This document shows positions 37,866 to 47,264 of a stretch of DNA of 64,000 bases, piece after piece. The DNA is from Burkholderiales bacterium Ga0077547 (GTDB taxonomy: Bacteria > Pseudomonadota > Gammaproteobacteria > Burkholderiales > Burkholderiaceae_C): the NCBI GenBank assembly GCA_001464195.1, contig LNEY01000014.1, forward strand, positions 62,001 through 126,000. Reading direction: 5' to 3'. A model generated the notes under the pieces. That model saw nothing but the letters and a program-made list of their open reading frames with translations, searched no databases and had not been told where the DNA came from. Positions within the stretch are counted from its first letter, which is position 1, and each line of letters starts with the position of its first letter. A program made the translations under genes and the position numbers.

Positions 37866-38198
37866 ATGCAAGCCGAAGTCATCTACAAAGGCGCCACCCG
37901 ACCGGCAATGAAGCTGGGCGTCCCGCTGGTGCCGCTGGTCATCCTGTTCGGCACCGGGATGCTGCTGGTCATGTGGGGCGGCATCCTGGTGAGCTGGTGG
38001 ATCGCACTGGGCGTCGTCGTCGCAGTATTGCCTGCGCTCGCATGGATGCGATTCGTCACCGCGAAAGACGACCAGCGCTTCCGGCAGATATTCGTCGCGC
38101 TGAAGCTGCGCCTACACGACCGCAACCGCCAACTCTGGAAATCGCGCAGCTATGCGCCCACCCTCTACCGGGGAGCCCGCGATGCTTGGCATGTCTAG
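37866..38198 (+). CDS. virB3: VirB3 inner-membrane component
   Basis: 110 residues. VIYKGATRPAMKLGVPLVP at the N-terminus, two membrane helices and a charged C-terminus (DDQRFRQIFVALKLRL). The stop lies inside the start of virB4, a 17-base overlap. Confidence 0.92.
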   Translation: MQAEVIYKGATRPAMKLGVPLVPLVILFGTGMLLVMWGGILVSWWIALGVVVAVLPALAWMRFVTAKDDQRFRQIFVALKLRLHDRNRQLWKSRSYAPTLYRGARDAWHV

Positions 38199-40674
38199 AA
38201 ACAACGGCGCCGACACCCGGCCCGGCCACAGCGCTCGCGTGGTTTCGCGGCCGCGTCACTGGTCACAGGCCAAGGCGGAGAACCCATTGGGCAGCTTCGT
38301 GCCGTTTTCTTCCCTGGTCAGCCCGCACGACGTGATCACGCGCGGCGGCGACTACCTGCGGGTCTGGCGACTGGACGGCGTTGCCTTCGAGTGCGCCGAT
38401 GAGCACCAGATCGCCGAACGGCATGAAGCACTGTGCAGCCTGCTGCGCAATCTGGCGGGTGGCCAGTGGGCGGTGTGGACGCACCGGCTGCACCGAGTTG
38501 TCGGCGATGCCTTGCAGCACCCGACCGAGCCCGGCTTCGCCCGGGATCTGTCGATCGCCTACCAGGCGAAGCTGAGCGGGCACCGGATGATGAGCAACGA
38601 GCTCTACCTGACCCTGGTCTACCGGCCGAACATCTCCCGCGTGAGCCGTGCACTGCAATCGACGCAGCGCACCCGCGCCGCGATTGCCGAGGCCCAGGCC
38701 GATGCGCTGCGGGTCATGGAAGAACGATCGGCGCTGGTCGCGCGCGTGCTGCGGGGGTTCGGGCCTCAATTGCTCGGCGCCTGCGAACGGCGTGGGCGGA
38801 AGTACTCCGAGGTGGCCGAATTCCTCGGCTACCTGGCCAACGGTTGCTGGCGGTCGATCCCGATGGCACCCGGGCCTCTGTACCGGACGCTGCCGACGAC
38901 CCGGCTGTCCTTTGGTGGGGACAAGCTAGAACTCCGCCAGGGCGATCAGCGCCGATATGCGGCCCTGGTCGACATCAAGGAGTACGCCGACGCGGTGGAG
39001 CCCGGCATCCTTAACGCGCTGCTGTACGAGGCCTGCGAGTTCATCGAGACGCAGAGCTTCTCGATCCTGCCGCGCCGCGAGGCGATGCGTGCGCTCGAAC
39101 TTCAGCGCGACCAGCTGATCGCCAGCGACGACGTGGTGGCCAGCCAGGTCGCCGAGATGGACGTCGCCCTGAATGAACTCGGAGACGGCCAGTTCTGCAT
39201 GGGCGAGTACCACTACAGCCTCGTCGTCTTCGGCGAGGATGTGGCCGATGCCGGCCGCCGCGCGGCGCAGGCCATCGGCGCCGTCGGCGAAGCATCCAGC
39301 CTTCAGATGTCGCCCGTGGACCTCGTGGCAGATGCCGCCTGGTTCGCACAGATGCCGGGCAACTGGCAGTGGCGCCCCCGGGATGCCAAGCTCAGCTCGC
39401 GGGCCTTCGCGGCCCTGTCCAGCGGCCACAATTTCGCCCGCGGCAAGCGCGATGGCAATCCGTGGGGTGAGGCGCTGGCCCTGCTGCGCACGCCCTCGGG
39501 CCAGCCCTTCTACCTGAACCTGCACAGCAGCCCCGAAGGCGAAGACTCCGCCGACAAGAAGCTGCCCGGCAACACGCTGATCATCGGCTCGACCGGCGTC
39601 GGCAAGACTACGCTGGAGATGTTCCTGCTGACGCTCACGCGCAAGTGGGACCCGGCACCGCGACTGGTGCTGTTCGACCTGGACCGGGGTTGCGAGATCG
39701 CGATCCGCGCCCTGGGTGGCCGCTACTTCACCTTGGAGGCCGGCAAGCCCACCGGCTGCAATCCACTGCAGCGCGAGCCGACCCCGGCGCGCATCCAGTT
39801 CTGGGAACAGTTGATCCGCACCTGCATCGCCACGCCAGCCATGCCGTTGCTGCCGGCCGACGAGCGTGCCATCGCCGATGCCGTGAAGGCGGTGGCGATG
39901 ATGCCGGCAGCGCTGCGTCGCTTTTCGACCGTGCGGCAGAACCTGCCGAAGTCGGGCGAGAACAGCCTCTTCGAGCGACTTGGCCGCTGGTGCCAGGGTG
40001 GCGCGCTCGGCTGGGTCTTCGATCTGGCAGACGACCGGCTGCTCGACCTCAACGCGGCATCGGTCATCGGCTTCGACACCACCGAGTTTCTTGACCTCCC
40101 CGAGGTCCGCACGCCGGTGATGATGTACCTGCTGCAGGTGATGGAAGAGCTGGTCAATGGCGAACGGCTGATCTACGTGATCTCCGAGTTCTGGAAGGCC
40201 CTCGACCACGAGATCTTCAGCGACTTCGCGAAGCAGAAGCAGAAGACGATCCGCAAGCAGAACGGCCTGGGCATCTTCGACACCCAGAGCCCGTCCGACG
40301 TGCTGCGCCACCCCATCGGCCGCACGATGGTCGAGCAGAGCGTGACCAAGATCTTCCTCGCCAATTCGGAGGCGGTGCGCGAGGAATACGTCGAGGGGTT
40401 CGGGCTCAGCGAAGCCGAGTACGAGATCGTCCGAAGTCTCGGTGCACAGGGCGGCCGGCGCTTCCTCGTCAAGCAGGGGCACGCCAGCGCGATCTGCGAG
40501 CTGGACCTCGCCGGACTCGAGGATTTCATCACCGTGCTCTCGGCCACGACCGACAACGTTGCACTGCTCGACGGCATCCGCGAAGAACATGGTGACGATC
40601 CGTTTCAATGGCTTCCCGTTCTCCTTCGCGAGGTTCAGGATCGCAAGACCCGAACCTCAAGGAGAGCAGCATGA
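38182..40674 (+). CDS. virB4: VirB4 ATPase
   Basis: 830 residues. Energises pilus and substrate transfer. CagE/TrbE/VirB first half, Walker A GSTGVGKTT at 469-477, Walker B-like RLIYVISEFWKALDHEIFSDF and the C-terminal IFDTQSPSDVLRHP motif. Standard Walker B acid appears as SEFW where many VirB4 proteins have DE.W. ATG 38182 has GGGAG six bases upstream. Confidence 0.96.
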   Translation: MLGMSRNNGADTRPGHSARVVSRPRHWSQAKAENPLGSFVPFSSLVSPHDVITRGGDYLRVWRLDGVAFECADEHQIAERHEALCSLLRNLAGGQWAVWTHRLHRVVGDALQHPTEPGFARDLSIAYQAKLSGHRMMSNELYLTLVYRPNISRVSRALQSTQRTRAAIAEAQADALRVMEERSALVARVLRGFGPQLLGACERRGRKYSEVAEFLGYLANGCWRSIPMAPGPLYRTLPTTRLSFGGDKLELRQGDQRRYAALVDIKEYADAVEPGILNALLYEACEFIETQSFSILPRREAMRALELQRDQLIASDDVVASQVAEMDVALNELGDGQFCMGEYHYSLVVFGEDVADAGRRAAQAIGAVGEASSLQMSPVDLVADAAWFAQMPGNWQWRPRDAKLSSRAFAALSSGHNFARGKRDGNPWGEALALLRTPSGQPFYLNLHSSPEGEDSADKKLPGNTLIIGSTGVGKTTLEMFLLTLTRKWDPAPRLVLFDLDRGCEIAIRALGGRYFTLEAGKPTGCNPLQREPTPARIQFWEQLIRTCIATPAMPLLPADERAIADAVKAVAMMPAALRRFSTVRQNLPKSGENSLFERLGRWCQGGALGWVFDLADDRLLDLNAASVIGFDTTEFLDLPEVRTPVMMYLLQVMEELVNGERLIYVISEFWKALDHEIFSDFAKQKQKTIRKQNGLGIFDTQSPSDVLRHPIGRTMVEQSVTKIFLANSEAVREEYVEGFGLSEAEYEIVRSLGAQGGRRFLVKQGHASAICELDLAGLEDFITVLSATTDNVALLDGIREEHGDDPFQWLPVLLREVQDRKTRTSRRAA

Positions 40675-41099
40675 AGGTCGTTCAATCTTTGCTGGTCTGC
40701 GGTGCACTGTGTGTCGCATCCATGCCGTCGATCGCGCAATTCGTCAAGGGCAACGAAGCCGTCAAGTTGATGGCCGATGGATCAATGAAGGTCGAGCTAC
40801 CTCCTTTGCCAACGACAGGGCCCATCCGATCGACGAAGCCCTGCGCGGCGAGCGAGAAATGCCACGGTGGCGCATGGCTGATGGTTGAAACCAATGATGG
40901 GCTGGTCGAGTGCACCGAAGCCTATGCCCGAGCCGGCACCTGTCGTACTTCGACCTATGGGGCTACCAAGCTGTTACGGCTGTGGGTGGTGAAGTCTCGT
41001 GAGACATGGCTGCAATGCCAGCTTCCAGATATCGCAAGCAAGTGCGTGAACATGTTCGCGAGGCCTCCCGCGAATCTTCCATATCCGGCAGCTCAGTAA
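40671..41099 (+). CDS. Exported Cys-containing protein between virB4 and virB6
   Basis: 142 residues. Signal peptide MKVVQSLLVCGALCVASMPSIA, then a mature domain with seven or so Cys (KPCAASEKCHGG, VECTEAYARAGTCRT, LQCQLPDIASKC). No lipobox. Codon use and GC are lower than in virB4. ATG overlaps the virB4 stop. Position suggests an entry-exclusion or VirB5/VirB7-like accessory, but there is no family evidence. Confidence 0.65.
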   Translation: MKVVQSLLVCGALCVASMPSIAQFVKGNEAVKLMADGSMKVELPPLPTTGPIRSTKPCAASEKCHGGAWLMVETNDGLVECTEAYARAGTCRTSTYGATKLLRLWVVKSRETWLQCQLPDIASKCVNMFARPPANLPYPAAQ

Positions 41100-41114
41100 C
41101 TCAAGGGGTTTGCC

Positions 41115-42191
41115 ATGTTCAACTGGGTCGGAGCACAACTCGACGGAATTCTCAGTACCTATGTGCTCGGCGTCGTGTCGGCATTGATGGCGGGAATTGC
41201 GCCGATCGCACTGACGGCCATGACACTCTGGGTCACGCTCTACGGTTGGGCGGTGCTGCGAAACGAAGTGTCGGAGACCTTGCCAACTTTCATGTGGAAG
41301 GTCTTCAAGATCGGGCTCATCCTGGCCTTCGCCCTCCAGTCGGCGTTCTACATCAGCAACGTGGCGGACACGGCAAACGGCCTCGCAATGGGAGTGGCAA
41401 GCACCTTCCTGCCGACCGGCGTCGACCCTGCAACAGTGACGTCTCCCTACGCGCTACTCGATAAGTTCAACGACGACGCCAGCGCACAAGTCGCGGACAT
41501 CATGAAGGAGGCCAGCATGTTTCGGCTTGACCTTCTGCTGGCGGCCGCGATCTTCTCGATCGGCTCGGTCATCTTCCTCTGCATTGCGTTGTTTGTCGTG
41601 ACTCTCTCGAAGCTGTTTCTGACCTTCGTGATCGCCATCGGACCGGTGTTCGTCTTGTGCCTTGCCTGGCGCCCTACACAGCGATTCTTCGACAGTTGGC
41701 TCTCCATGGTCCTGAACGCTGTGGTGTTGACCTGGTTCGCGTTCTTCGCTCTCGGTCTCAGTGCCTTCATGGGTGTTTCGATGTTCAAAGCTATCGAGGA
41801 CGGCGGTGGTTTTCTCGGCGGGACATTCAACGTTCTGGGCGAAGCAACTCGCTACTGCGTTTTGATGATCCTCATGGCCATCATCTGCTTCCAGGCGCCC
41901 AGCCTCGCGTCCGCCCTGACTGGTGGTGCTGCGATCCAGCAAGGAATACAAATGCTGCAGAACACGCTGCTCGTCGGCGGTCTGCGCTCTGCTTCTGCTG
42001 CCCGCAGCGGTGGACCTTCAGCCGCCGGCGGCGTGATTCGGGCCGGCACCGGCTTGTCTCACGCCACTGGGCAAGCTGCCACCGCGTCCACCTCGGCCGG
42101 TTCCCGTTTCGCAGGAAGCATGGCCCGTCAAAGCTACGGAGTGGCCCGAACCGCGGCCTACAAGCTCGCCGCCCTGCGCGGCCGAACGTAG
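41115..42191 (+). CDS. virB6: VirB6 polytopic channel protein
   Basis: 358 residues with six to seven membrane helices; FNWVGAQLDGILSTYVLG start, WVTLYGWAVLRNEV, then the helix-rich core and FQAPSLASALTGGAAIQ near 280, typical of TrbL/VirB6. GC is lower than in the flanking vir genes, matching the gene before it. Confidence 0.92.
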   Translation: MFNWVGAQLDGILSTYVLGVVSALMAGIAPIALTAMTLWVTLYGWAVLRNEVSETLPTFMWKVFKIGLILAFALQSAFYISNVADTANGLAMGVASTFLPTGVDPATVTSPYALLDKFNDDASAQVADIMKEASMFRLDLLLAAAIFSIGSVIFLCIALFVVTLSKLFLTFVIAIGPVFVLCLAWRPTQRFFDSWLSMVLNAVVLTWFAFFALGLSAFMGVSMFKAIEDGGGFLGGTFNVLGEATRYCVLMILMAIICFQAPSLASALTGGAAIQQGIQMLQNTLLVGGLRSASAARSGGPSAAGGVIRAGTGLSHATGQAATASTSAGSRFAGSMARQSYGVARTAAYKLAALRGRT

Positions 42192-42246
42192 GTCGACACC
42201 GCCAAGCCTCTCATCGATTGAAGCCCACTTGCTCAGGAGCGACAAC

Positions 42247-42951
42247 ATGATCAAACGGTTCAAGGTCATCACTGCAGCCTGCGTCGTGTCCGGTCTGTTC
42301 GGCACGGGCATCGCCCATGCCCAAGGGATCCCGGTCATCGACTCGGCGAACCTGGTGCAGACGATCCAGCAAGTGCTGAATGACATCACCTCGATCCAGA
42401 ACCAGGTGCAGCAGATCAGCCAGCTGCAGACCCAGCTCAACAGCATCAACGGCGTGCGCAACCTCGGCCAGGTTTTCAACAGCGCAGCGCTGCAGAACTA
42501 CGTGCCGGCCGAGGCCTACGCCTACGTCAACGCGATCAACACCTCGGGCTATGGCGGCCTCAACGCCACAGCCAAGACGCTGCGTGACGCCGGCATGGTC
42601 TACAACTGCATGGATCTGAATGGTGATGCCCGCACCAGCTGCCAGGCCACACTGGCGCAGCCCTATCAGCAGAAGGGCCTGCTCCAGAACGCGATGCGCT
42701 CCGCAGCCGGCCGGCTCACGCAGATCAATGCGCTGATGGACCAGATCAACGCCACCTCCGACCAGAAGTCGGTGCAGGAGATCCAGGCCCGCATCGGCGC
42801 CGAGAACGCCCTGCTGGCCCACGAGATGTCCCAGGTGCAGATGCTGCAGGGCATGGCCGACAGCGAGGAGCGCATTTCCCGCTCACGAGAGCGAGAACGC
42901 CAGTACCAGATGCTGGGCCGCACCGGCAAGGTATCGGACTACCTGAACTGA
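42247..42951 (+). CDS. virB5: VirB5 minor pilin
   Basis: 234 residues. Signal peptide to about residue 28, then a long helical body (LVQTIQQVLNDITSIQNQVQQ and later QINALMDQINATSDQKSVQEIQARIGAENALL-type helix). Pilus tip protein in VirB systems. CAGGAG upstream of the ATG. Located after virB6, unlike Agrobacterium order. Confidence 0.9.
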   Translation: MIKRFKVITAACVVSGLFGTGIAHAQGIPVIDSANLVQTIQQVLNDITSIQNQVQQISQLQTQLNSINGVRNLGQVFNSAALQNYVPAEAYAYVNAINTSGYGGLNATAKTLRDAGMVYNCMDLNGDARTSCQATLAQPYQQKGLLQNAMRSAAGRLTQINALMDQINATSDQKSVQEIQARIGAENALLAHEMSQVQMLQGMADSEERISRSRERERQYQMLGRTGKVSDYLN

Positions 42952-42987
42952 CCGCGCAGTTCGCGAGAAACCCCAAGAGACCACCCC

Positions 42988-43779
42988 ATGAGTGCCGTCC
43001 TGAGCCCAGGTCAAGCTGCTGCATTGCCCGATCGCAGCCACCGTGTCGCCACATCGAGCGAGACCGTAGCGTCGGACACCGTCGATGCCGCCGTCGAGGC
43101 GAACACCGCGTGGGAGCTCGACCGCGCCCTGGTGCTCGAACGCTCCGAGCGCCGTGCCTGGTGGGTCGCCGTCGCCGGCATGGTGCTGGGCCTGATCGGC
43201 ATCGCCGCCGTCTTCGTCCAGGGGCCACTGCGCCGCGTTGTGGAGATCCCGATCGTCGTCGACCGCGTCACCGGTGAAGCCACGATCCAGCAGCGCCTGA
43301 GCGTCGAGTCCATCCCGCCGATGGAGGCCCTCGACAAGCACAACCTCGCCACCTTTGTCCGCGCCCGCGAGGGCTACAGCTGGATGTTCCTGCAGCGCGA
43401 CTACGACCAGGTGTCCCGCATGGCGGTGCCGGCAGTCTTCAGCGACTACAGCCGGCTGTTCGACGGCGAGGGCGCGCTGCACAAGCGGATCGCCGCCACC
43501 GAGGACTGGCGCATCAACATCGTCGGCGTGCGCCTGTCGGCCACCGGTCGCAGCGGCAACCGTGGCGAGGCGACGGTGACCTACGACAAGGTCGTGCGCC
43601 TGGCGGACCGCAACCTGCCTGAGGTGACGACCCGGCACGTCGCCAGCATCGTGTTCCGCTACGAGCCCAAGGTGCTCGCGAAGGAGCGGGACCGGATCGA
43701 AAACCCATTCGGGTTCGTGGTCACCGCCTACCGCTCGGATCCCGAGATCAACACCACTGCAGCGGGGGCCAAGCCATGA
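42988..43779 (+). CDS. virB8: VirB8 inner-membrane scaffold
   Basis: 263 residues: cytosolic N-terminus, one membrane helix (AWWVAVAGMVLGLIGIAAVF), NTF2-like periplasmic domain with VVEIPIVVDRVTGEATI and VTYDKVVRLADRN, FRYEPKVLAKERDRIENPFGF end. Overlaps virB9 by four bases. Confidence 0.95.
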   Translation: MSAVLSPGQAAALPDRSHRVATSSETVASDTVDAAVEANTAWELDRALVLERSERRAWWVAVAGMVLGLIGIAAVFVQGPLRRVVEIPIVVDRVTGEATIQQRLSVESIPPMEALDKHNLATFVRAREGYSWMFLQRDYDQVSRMAVPAVFSDYSRLFDGEGALHKRIAATEDWRINIVGVRLSATGRSGNRGEATVTYDKVVRLADRNLPEVTTRHVASIVFRYEPKVLAKERDRIENPFGFVVTAYRSDPEINTTAAGAKP

Positions 43780-44696
43780 ACGCCCATGCCGTGATCGCGA
43801 TGATTCTGCTCGCCGCCGTATCGGTGGCGTCAGCTGCGGTCCCAGGCGGTGATCCGCGCCTGCGTGAGGTGGTCTACGACCCGCAGGCGGTGGTGACGGT
43901 GCCAGTCAAACGCGGCGTCGTGACCCTGGTCGTGCTCGATCCGGACGAGTCCATCACCGACGTCGCCGCCGGTCTCGGTGGCGACTGCGCGAAGCCCGAA
44001 GCCGCCTGGTGCATTGCAGCACAGCCCGGCGGTCGCGACCTGTTCGTCAAGCCGAAGAGCACAGCCGGCGCCCCGAACAACCTGGCCGTGGTGACCAACC
44101 GGCGTACCCACACCTTCCGCTTCGTCGTCCTGGCAGACAACGACTCCAGGCCTCCGGCTTACCGCCTGGTGGTGAAGGCGCCTGTCGCGATGCCCGCAAT
44201 CGCAGCATCCCCTGCACCTCGCGGGATCCCGGCCCTGCTCGCCTTGCCGGCGGTGCCGCCAGCACCATCACCACAACAGGTGATCGCCGAACGCCTGAAG
44301 GCAAAAGCACAGGTGCTGAACACGAAGTACTCGATCGCCGAAGGCAGCCAGTCGGCCGACATCGTGCCGACGCTCGTGTTCGATGACGGTCGCTTCACCT
44401 ACTTCCGCTTCCCCGGCAACCGGGAGGTGCCTGCCGTCTTTCAGGTGCTGGGCGATGAAAGCGAGACGCTGGTCAACACCCGCATGGAAGACGACCTGCT
44501 GGTGGTCGACCGGGTGAGCCGCCGCTTGATGCTGCGCGCCGGTGCAGCGGTGGTCGGTGTATGGAACGAAGCCTTCGATCTGGATGGCGTGCCGCCCGGT
44601 GGCGGGACAACGGTGCCGGGCCTGACCCGCATCCTGAAGGCGGAGGACAGTTCGGTTCGTCCAGTGGCAACGACACCGGAGCCCAGCCATGAATGA
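43776..44696 (+). CDS. virB9: VirB9 outer-membrane complex protein
   Basis: 306 residues with signal peptide. Family pattern: GGDPRLREVVYDPQAVVTVPV, DLFVKPKSTAGAPNNLAVVTNRR, then the C-terminal CagX domain (IVPTLVFDDGRFTYFRFPGN, MLRAGAAVVGVWNEAFD). Overlaps virB10 by eight bases. Confidence 0.95.
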   Translation: MNAHAVIAMILLAAVSVASAAVPGGDPRLREVVYDPQAVVTVPVKRGVVTLVVLDPDESITDVAAGLGGDCAKPEAAWCIAAQPGGRDLFVKPKSTAGAPNNLAVVTNRRTHTFRFVVLADNDSRPPAYRLVVKAPVAMPAIAASPAPRGIPALLALPAVPPAPSPQQVIAERLKAKAQVLNTKYSIAEGSQSADIVPTLVFDDGRFTYFRFPGNREVPAVFQVLGDESETLVNTRMEDDLLVVDRVSRRLMLRAGAAVVGVWNEAFDLDGVPPGGGTTVPGLTRILKAEDSSVRPVATTPEPSHE

Positions 44697-46149
44697 CCGG
44701 TTCGATGCTCATGCGGAATCGGATGAGGGCCGGGGTGCGCCTGATCGCGAAGGCAACGCGATCTCGCCGCTGACCGGTGAGGCGGGCATTCCCAACGTCG
44801 CCGCACGGCCCCACGGCAGCTGGTCGAAGAAGGGGCTGCTTGCAGTTGCCCTGTTCCTCGGCTCGCTGGTCGCGGTCTCGGCGTTCTCGATCCAGCGCTT
44901 TGTGGTCAGCGGCAAGAAGCCCGACGATGCCGAGTCCCGACTCGCGGGCGATCGACCTTCGGCTGCCACTGCGGAGCCCCGCAAGCTGGAGATCCCGACG
45001 CCGCAACCGGCCAGCGCGGTCGTGGCGGCATCGCCGCGCATTCCCGCCCTGGTGCCGACGGCTGAAGAATCAGCCGAACCCATCGGCGTGCGCCGCACGG
45101 GTCAGGGATCGGGTGGGTCCGGTGGGGCCAAGCCGATGCTGCCTGAGGACGCCCCTGCCCTGCTGGTCTCCTCGCGACCGGGAGCGGTAGGGTCCTCTCG
45201 CTCGACCTCCATCTCCGGCTCCGGCTCCGGCTCCGGCCGGCGCACCGACACCGGTTCCACGATCGTCGAGCCCACGGCCGATGGGGATCCCATTGATCCA
45301 GTGGCCGCCACGACACGCAATCTGCAGGGCTACCAGCAGCAACTCCAGGGCCTGCTGGACAACCTGACCCGCACCACGGCGCTGGCCACGGGGCAGGCGG
45401 TCGAGGGGGCACCCGTCGGGGCGGCCCCCATCGGATTGCCCCCTGGCGGTGGACCCTCCACGGTGGGGGCATACCCCACACCGGGTGGACTCTTCGGAGG
45501 GCAGCTTCAAGGGTCGGCCACGCCGCGGGTGGTGGCTTCGACGCTGGGCAATCGCAGCCTTACGCTGCCGAAGGGGACAGCCTTCACCTGCGCGTTGAAG
45601 ACCAAGGTCATCAGCGCCGTCTCCGGCCTGGTCGGCTGCCAGGTGCAGCGCAATGTCTTCAGCGACGACGGGCGCGTGCTGCTGATCGAGCGTGGTTCAC
45701 ACATGGATGGCGAGTACCGGATCGGCTCGGTGCGACAAGGCATGGTGCGCATCCCGGTGCTGTGGACCCGGATTCGCACGCCGCAAGGGGTGACGGTGGA
45801 CATCGATTCACCGGGAACCGGGCAGCTCGGCGAATCCGGCATCGACGGCTATGTCGACAACCGCTGGGGTGAGCGCATCGGTGCGGCGATGCTGCTGTCG
45901 CTGATTGATGACTCGGTGAAGCTGCTGATCCAGAACCAGTCGAATGACACCAACGCGAACACCGTCGTGTTGCCTTCGACGACGTCCAACAGCAGCAAGC
46001 TGGCCGAGAAGGTGCTGGACAGCACGATCAACATCCCGCCGCTGATCTACCAGAATCAGGGCGGCATCGTCGGCATCTATGTCGCGCGGGATGTGGACTT
46101 CTCGTCGGTGTACGAGTTGCGGCCGACTCCCGAGCCGGGGCGGCCATGA
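44689..46149 (+). CDS. virB10: VirB10 channel-spanning protein
   Basis: 486 residues: cytosolic part, membrane helix about 45-62 (GLLAVALFLGSLVAVSAF), Pro/Ser/Gly-rich periplasmic linker with a SGSGSGSG run, then the TrbI domain from about 280 (VVASTLGNRSLTLPKGTAF, GSVRQGMVRIPVLWTRI, GFVDNRW-like GYVDNRWGERIGAAML). Overlaps virB11. Confidence 0.96.
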   Translation: MNDRFDAHAESDEGRGAPDREGNAISPLTGEAGIPNVAARPHGSWSKKGLLAVALFLGSLVAVSAFSIQRFVVSGKKPDDAESRLAGDRPSAATAEPRKLEIPTPQPASAVVAASPRIPALVPTAEESAEPIGVRRTGQGSGGSGGAKPMLPEDAPALLVSSRPGAVGSSRSTSISGSGSGSGRRTDTGSTIVEPTADGDPIDPVAATTRNLQGYQQQLQGLLDNLTRTTALATGQAVEGAPVGAAPIGLPPGGGPSTVGAYPTPGGLFGGQLQGSATPRVVASTLGNRSLTLPKGTAFTCALKTKVISAVSGLVGCQVQRNVFSDDGRVLLIERGSHMDGEYRIGSVRQGMVRIPVLWTRIRTPQGVTVDIDSPGTGQLGESGIDGYVDNRWGERIGAAMLLSLIDDSVKLLIQNQSNDTNANTVVLPSTTSNSSKLAEKVLDSTINIPPLIYQNQGGIVGIYVARDVDFSSVYELRPTPEPGRP

Positions 46150-47264
46150 GCGACGATGCTCTGAGCACCGCGGAAGCGCTGCTGGATTTCTTCAGCGATC
46201 GCCCGCCAGCCTGGCAAGGCGATCAGACCTCGGTGAACGAGTTCCTGCGCCCGCTGCGCGATCAGCTCGATGCCCCCGGCGTGCTAGAGGTCTGCGTCAA
46301 CCGACCAGGTGAACTGCTGGTGGAGACTGTACGCGGCTGGCAGACCGTACCGGCGCCGGAGATGACGCAGGAGCGGTGTCTGTCTCTGGCGACTGCTGTG
46401 GCCACCTACTGCGATCAGCAGGTGAACCAGGAACGGCCGCTGCTGTCGGCCACGCTGCCGAGTGGTGAGCGCATCCAGTTCGTCATTCCACCGGCTGTGA
46501 CGCGAGGGACGGTGTCGATCACGGTGCGCAAGCCGTCGCACCTGATCAAGCGGCTCGATGACTTCGAGCGCGAGGGCCTGTTTGAACGTATCCATGACAG
46601 CAGAGCGACCGTGACCCGCACCGAGTCTGCAGGCCTGCTGCCGTTCGAGCAGGAACTGGTCGCGCTGAAGGAGGCCGGGCGCTACGCCCAGTTCCTGCGC
46701 CTGGCGGTGCGCAAGCACCAGACCATCGTCGTCAGCGGCAAGACCGGCTCGGGCAAGACCACCTTCATGAAGGGCCTGGTCGAGGAGGTGCCGATGCACG
46801 AGCGCCTCATCACGATCCAGGACACGGCCGAGCTGACACTGCCGAACCACCCGAACGTGGTGCATCTGTTCTACAGCAAGGATGCGCAAGGCACCGCAAA
46901 GGTCACGGCCAAGTCGCTGCTCGAAGCCTGCCTGCGGATGAAGCCGGACCGCATCTTCCTGGCCGAGGTGCGCGGCGACGAGTGCTTCTCCTTCGTGAGG
47001 CTCGCGGCCTCGGGTCACCCGGGCAGCATCACCAGCGTGCACGCGGGCAGCTGCGCGCTGGCCTTCGAGCAGATGTCGCTGATGATCCGTGAGAGCGGCG
47101 CTGGCGGGGGCCTGCGGATGAACGAGATCAAGTGGCTGCTCGGCGTCGTGGTCGACGTGATCGTGCAGTTCGACCGCGACGAGCGCGGGCGCTTCATCTC
47201 CGAGATCCTGTACGAACCCCGGCGCCAGCGGCTCGGGCGCTGGGATCAACAGGCGGCGGCATGA
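46146..47264 (+). CDS. virB11: VirB11 secretion ATPase
   Basis: 372 residues. Hexameric ATPase. Walker A SGKTGSGKTTF at about 197-206, Asp box IQDTAELTL, Walker B DRIFLAEVRGDE, His box SGHPGSITSVHAGS. Slightly longer than usual at the N-terminus. Overlaps virD4 start (ATGA). Confidence 0.97.
   Translation: MSDDALSTAEALLDFFSDRPPAWQGDQTSVNEFLRPLRDQLDAPGVLEVCVNRPGELLVETVRGWQTVPAPEMTQERCLSLATAVATYCDQQVNQERPLLSATLPSGERIQFVIPPAVTRGTVSITVRKPSHLIKRLDDFEREGLFERIHDSRATVTRTESAGLLPFEQELVALKEAGRYAQFLRLAVRKHQTIVVSGKTGSGKTTFMKGLVEEVPMHERLITIQDTAELTLPNHPNVVHLFYSKDAQGTAKVTAKSLLEACLRMKPDRIFLAEVRGDECFSFVRLAASGHPGSITSVHAGSCALAFEQMSLMIRESGAGGGLRMNEIKWLLGVVVDVIVQFDRDERGRFISEILYEPRRQRLGRWDQQAAA

Noticed and set aside
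38926-40608. 560-codon minus-strand frame opposite virB4
   Set aside because: Shadow of a conserved ATPase gene; no start signal.
45200-45245. Simple-sequence tract in virB10 as a phase-variable switch
   Set aside because: It is an in-frame Ser-Gly linker run with mixed codons; not a homopolymer or perfect repeat likely to slip.
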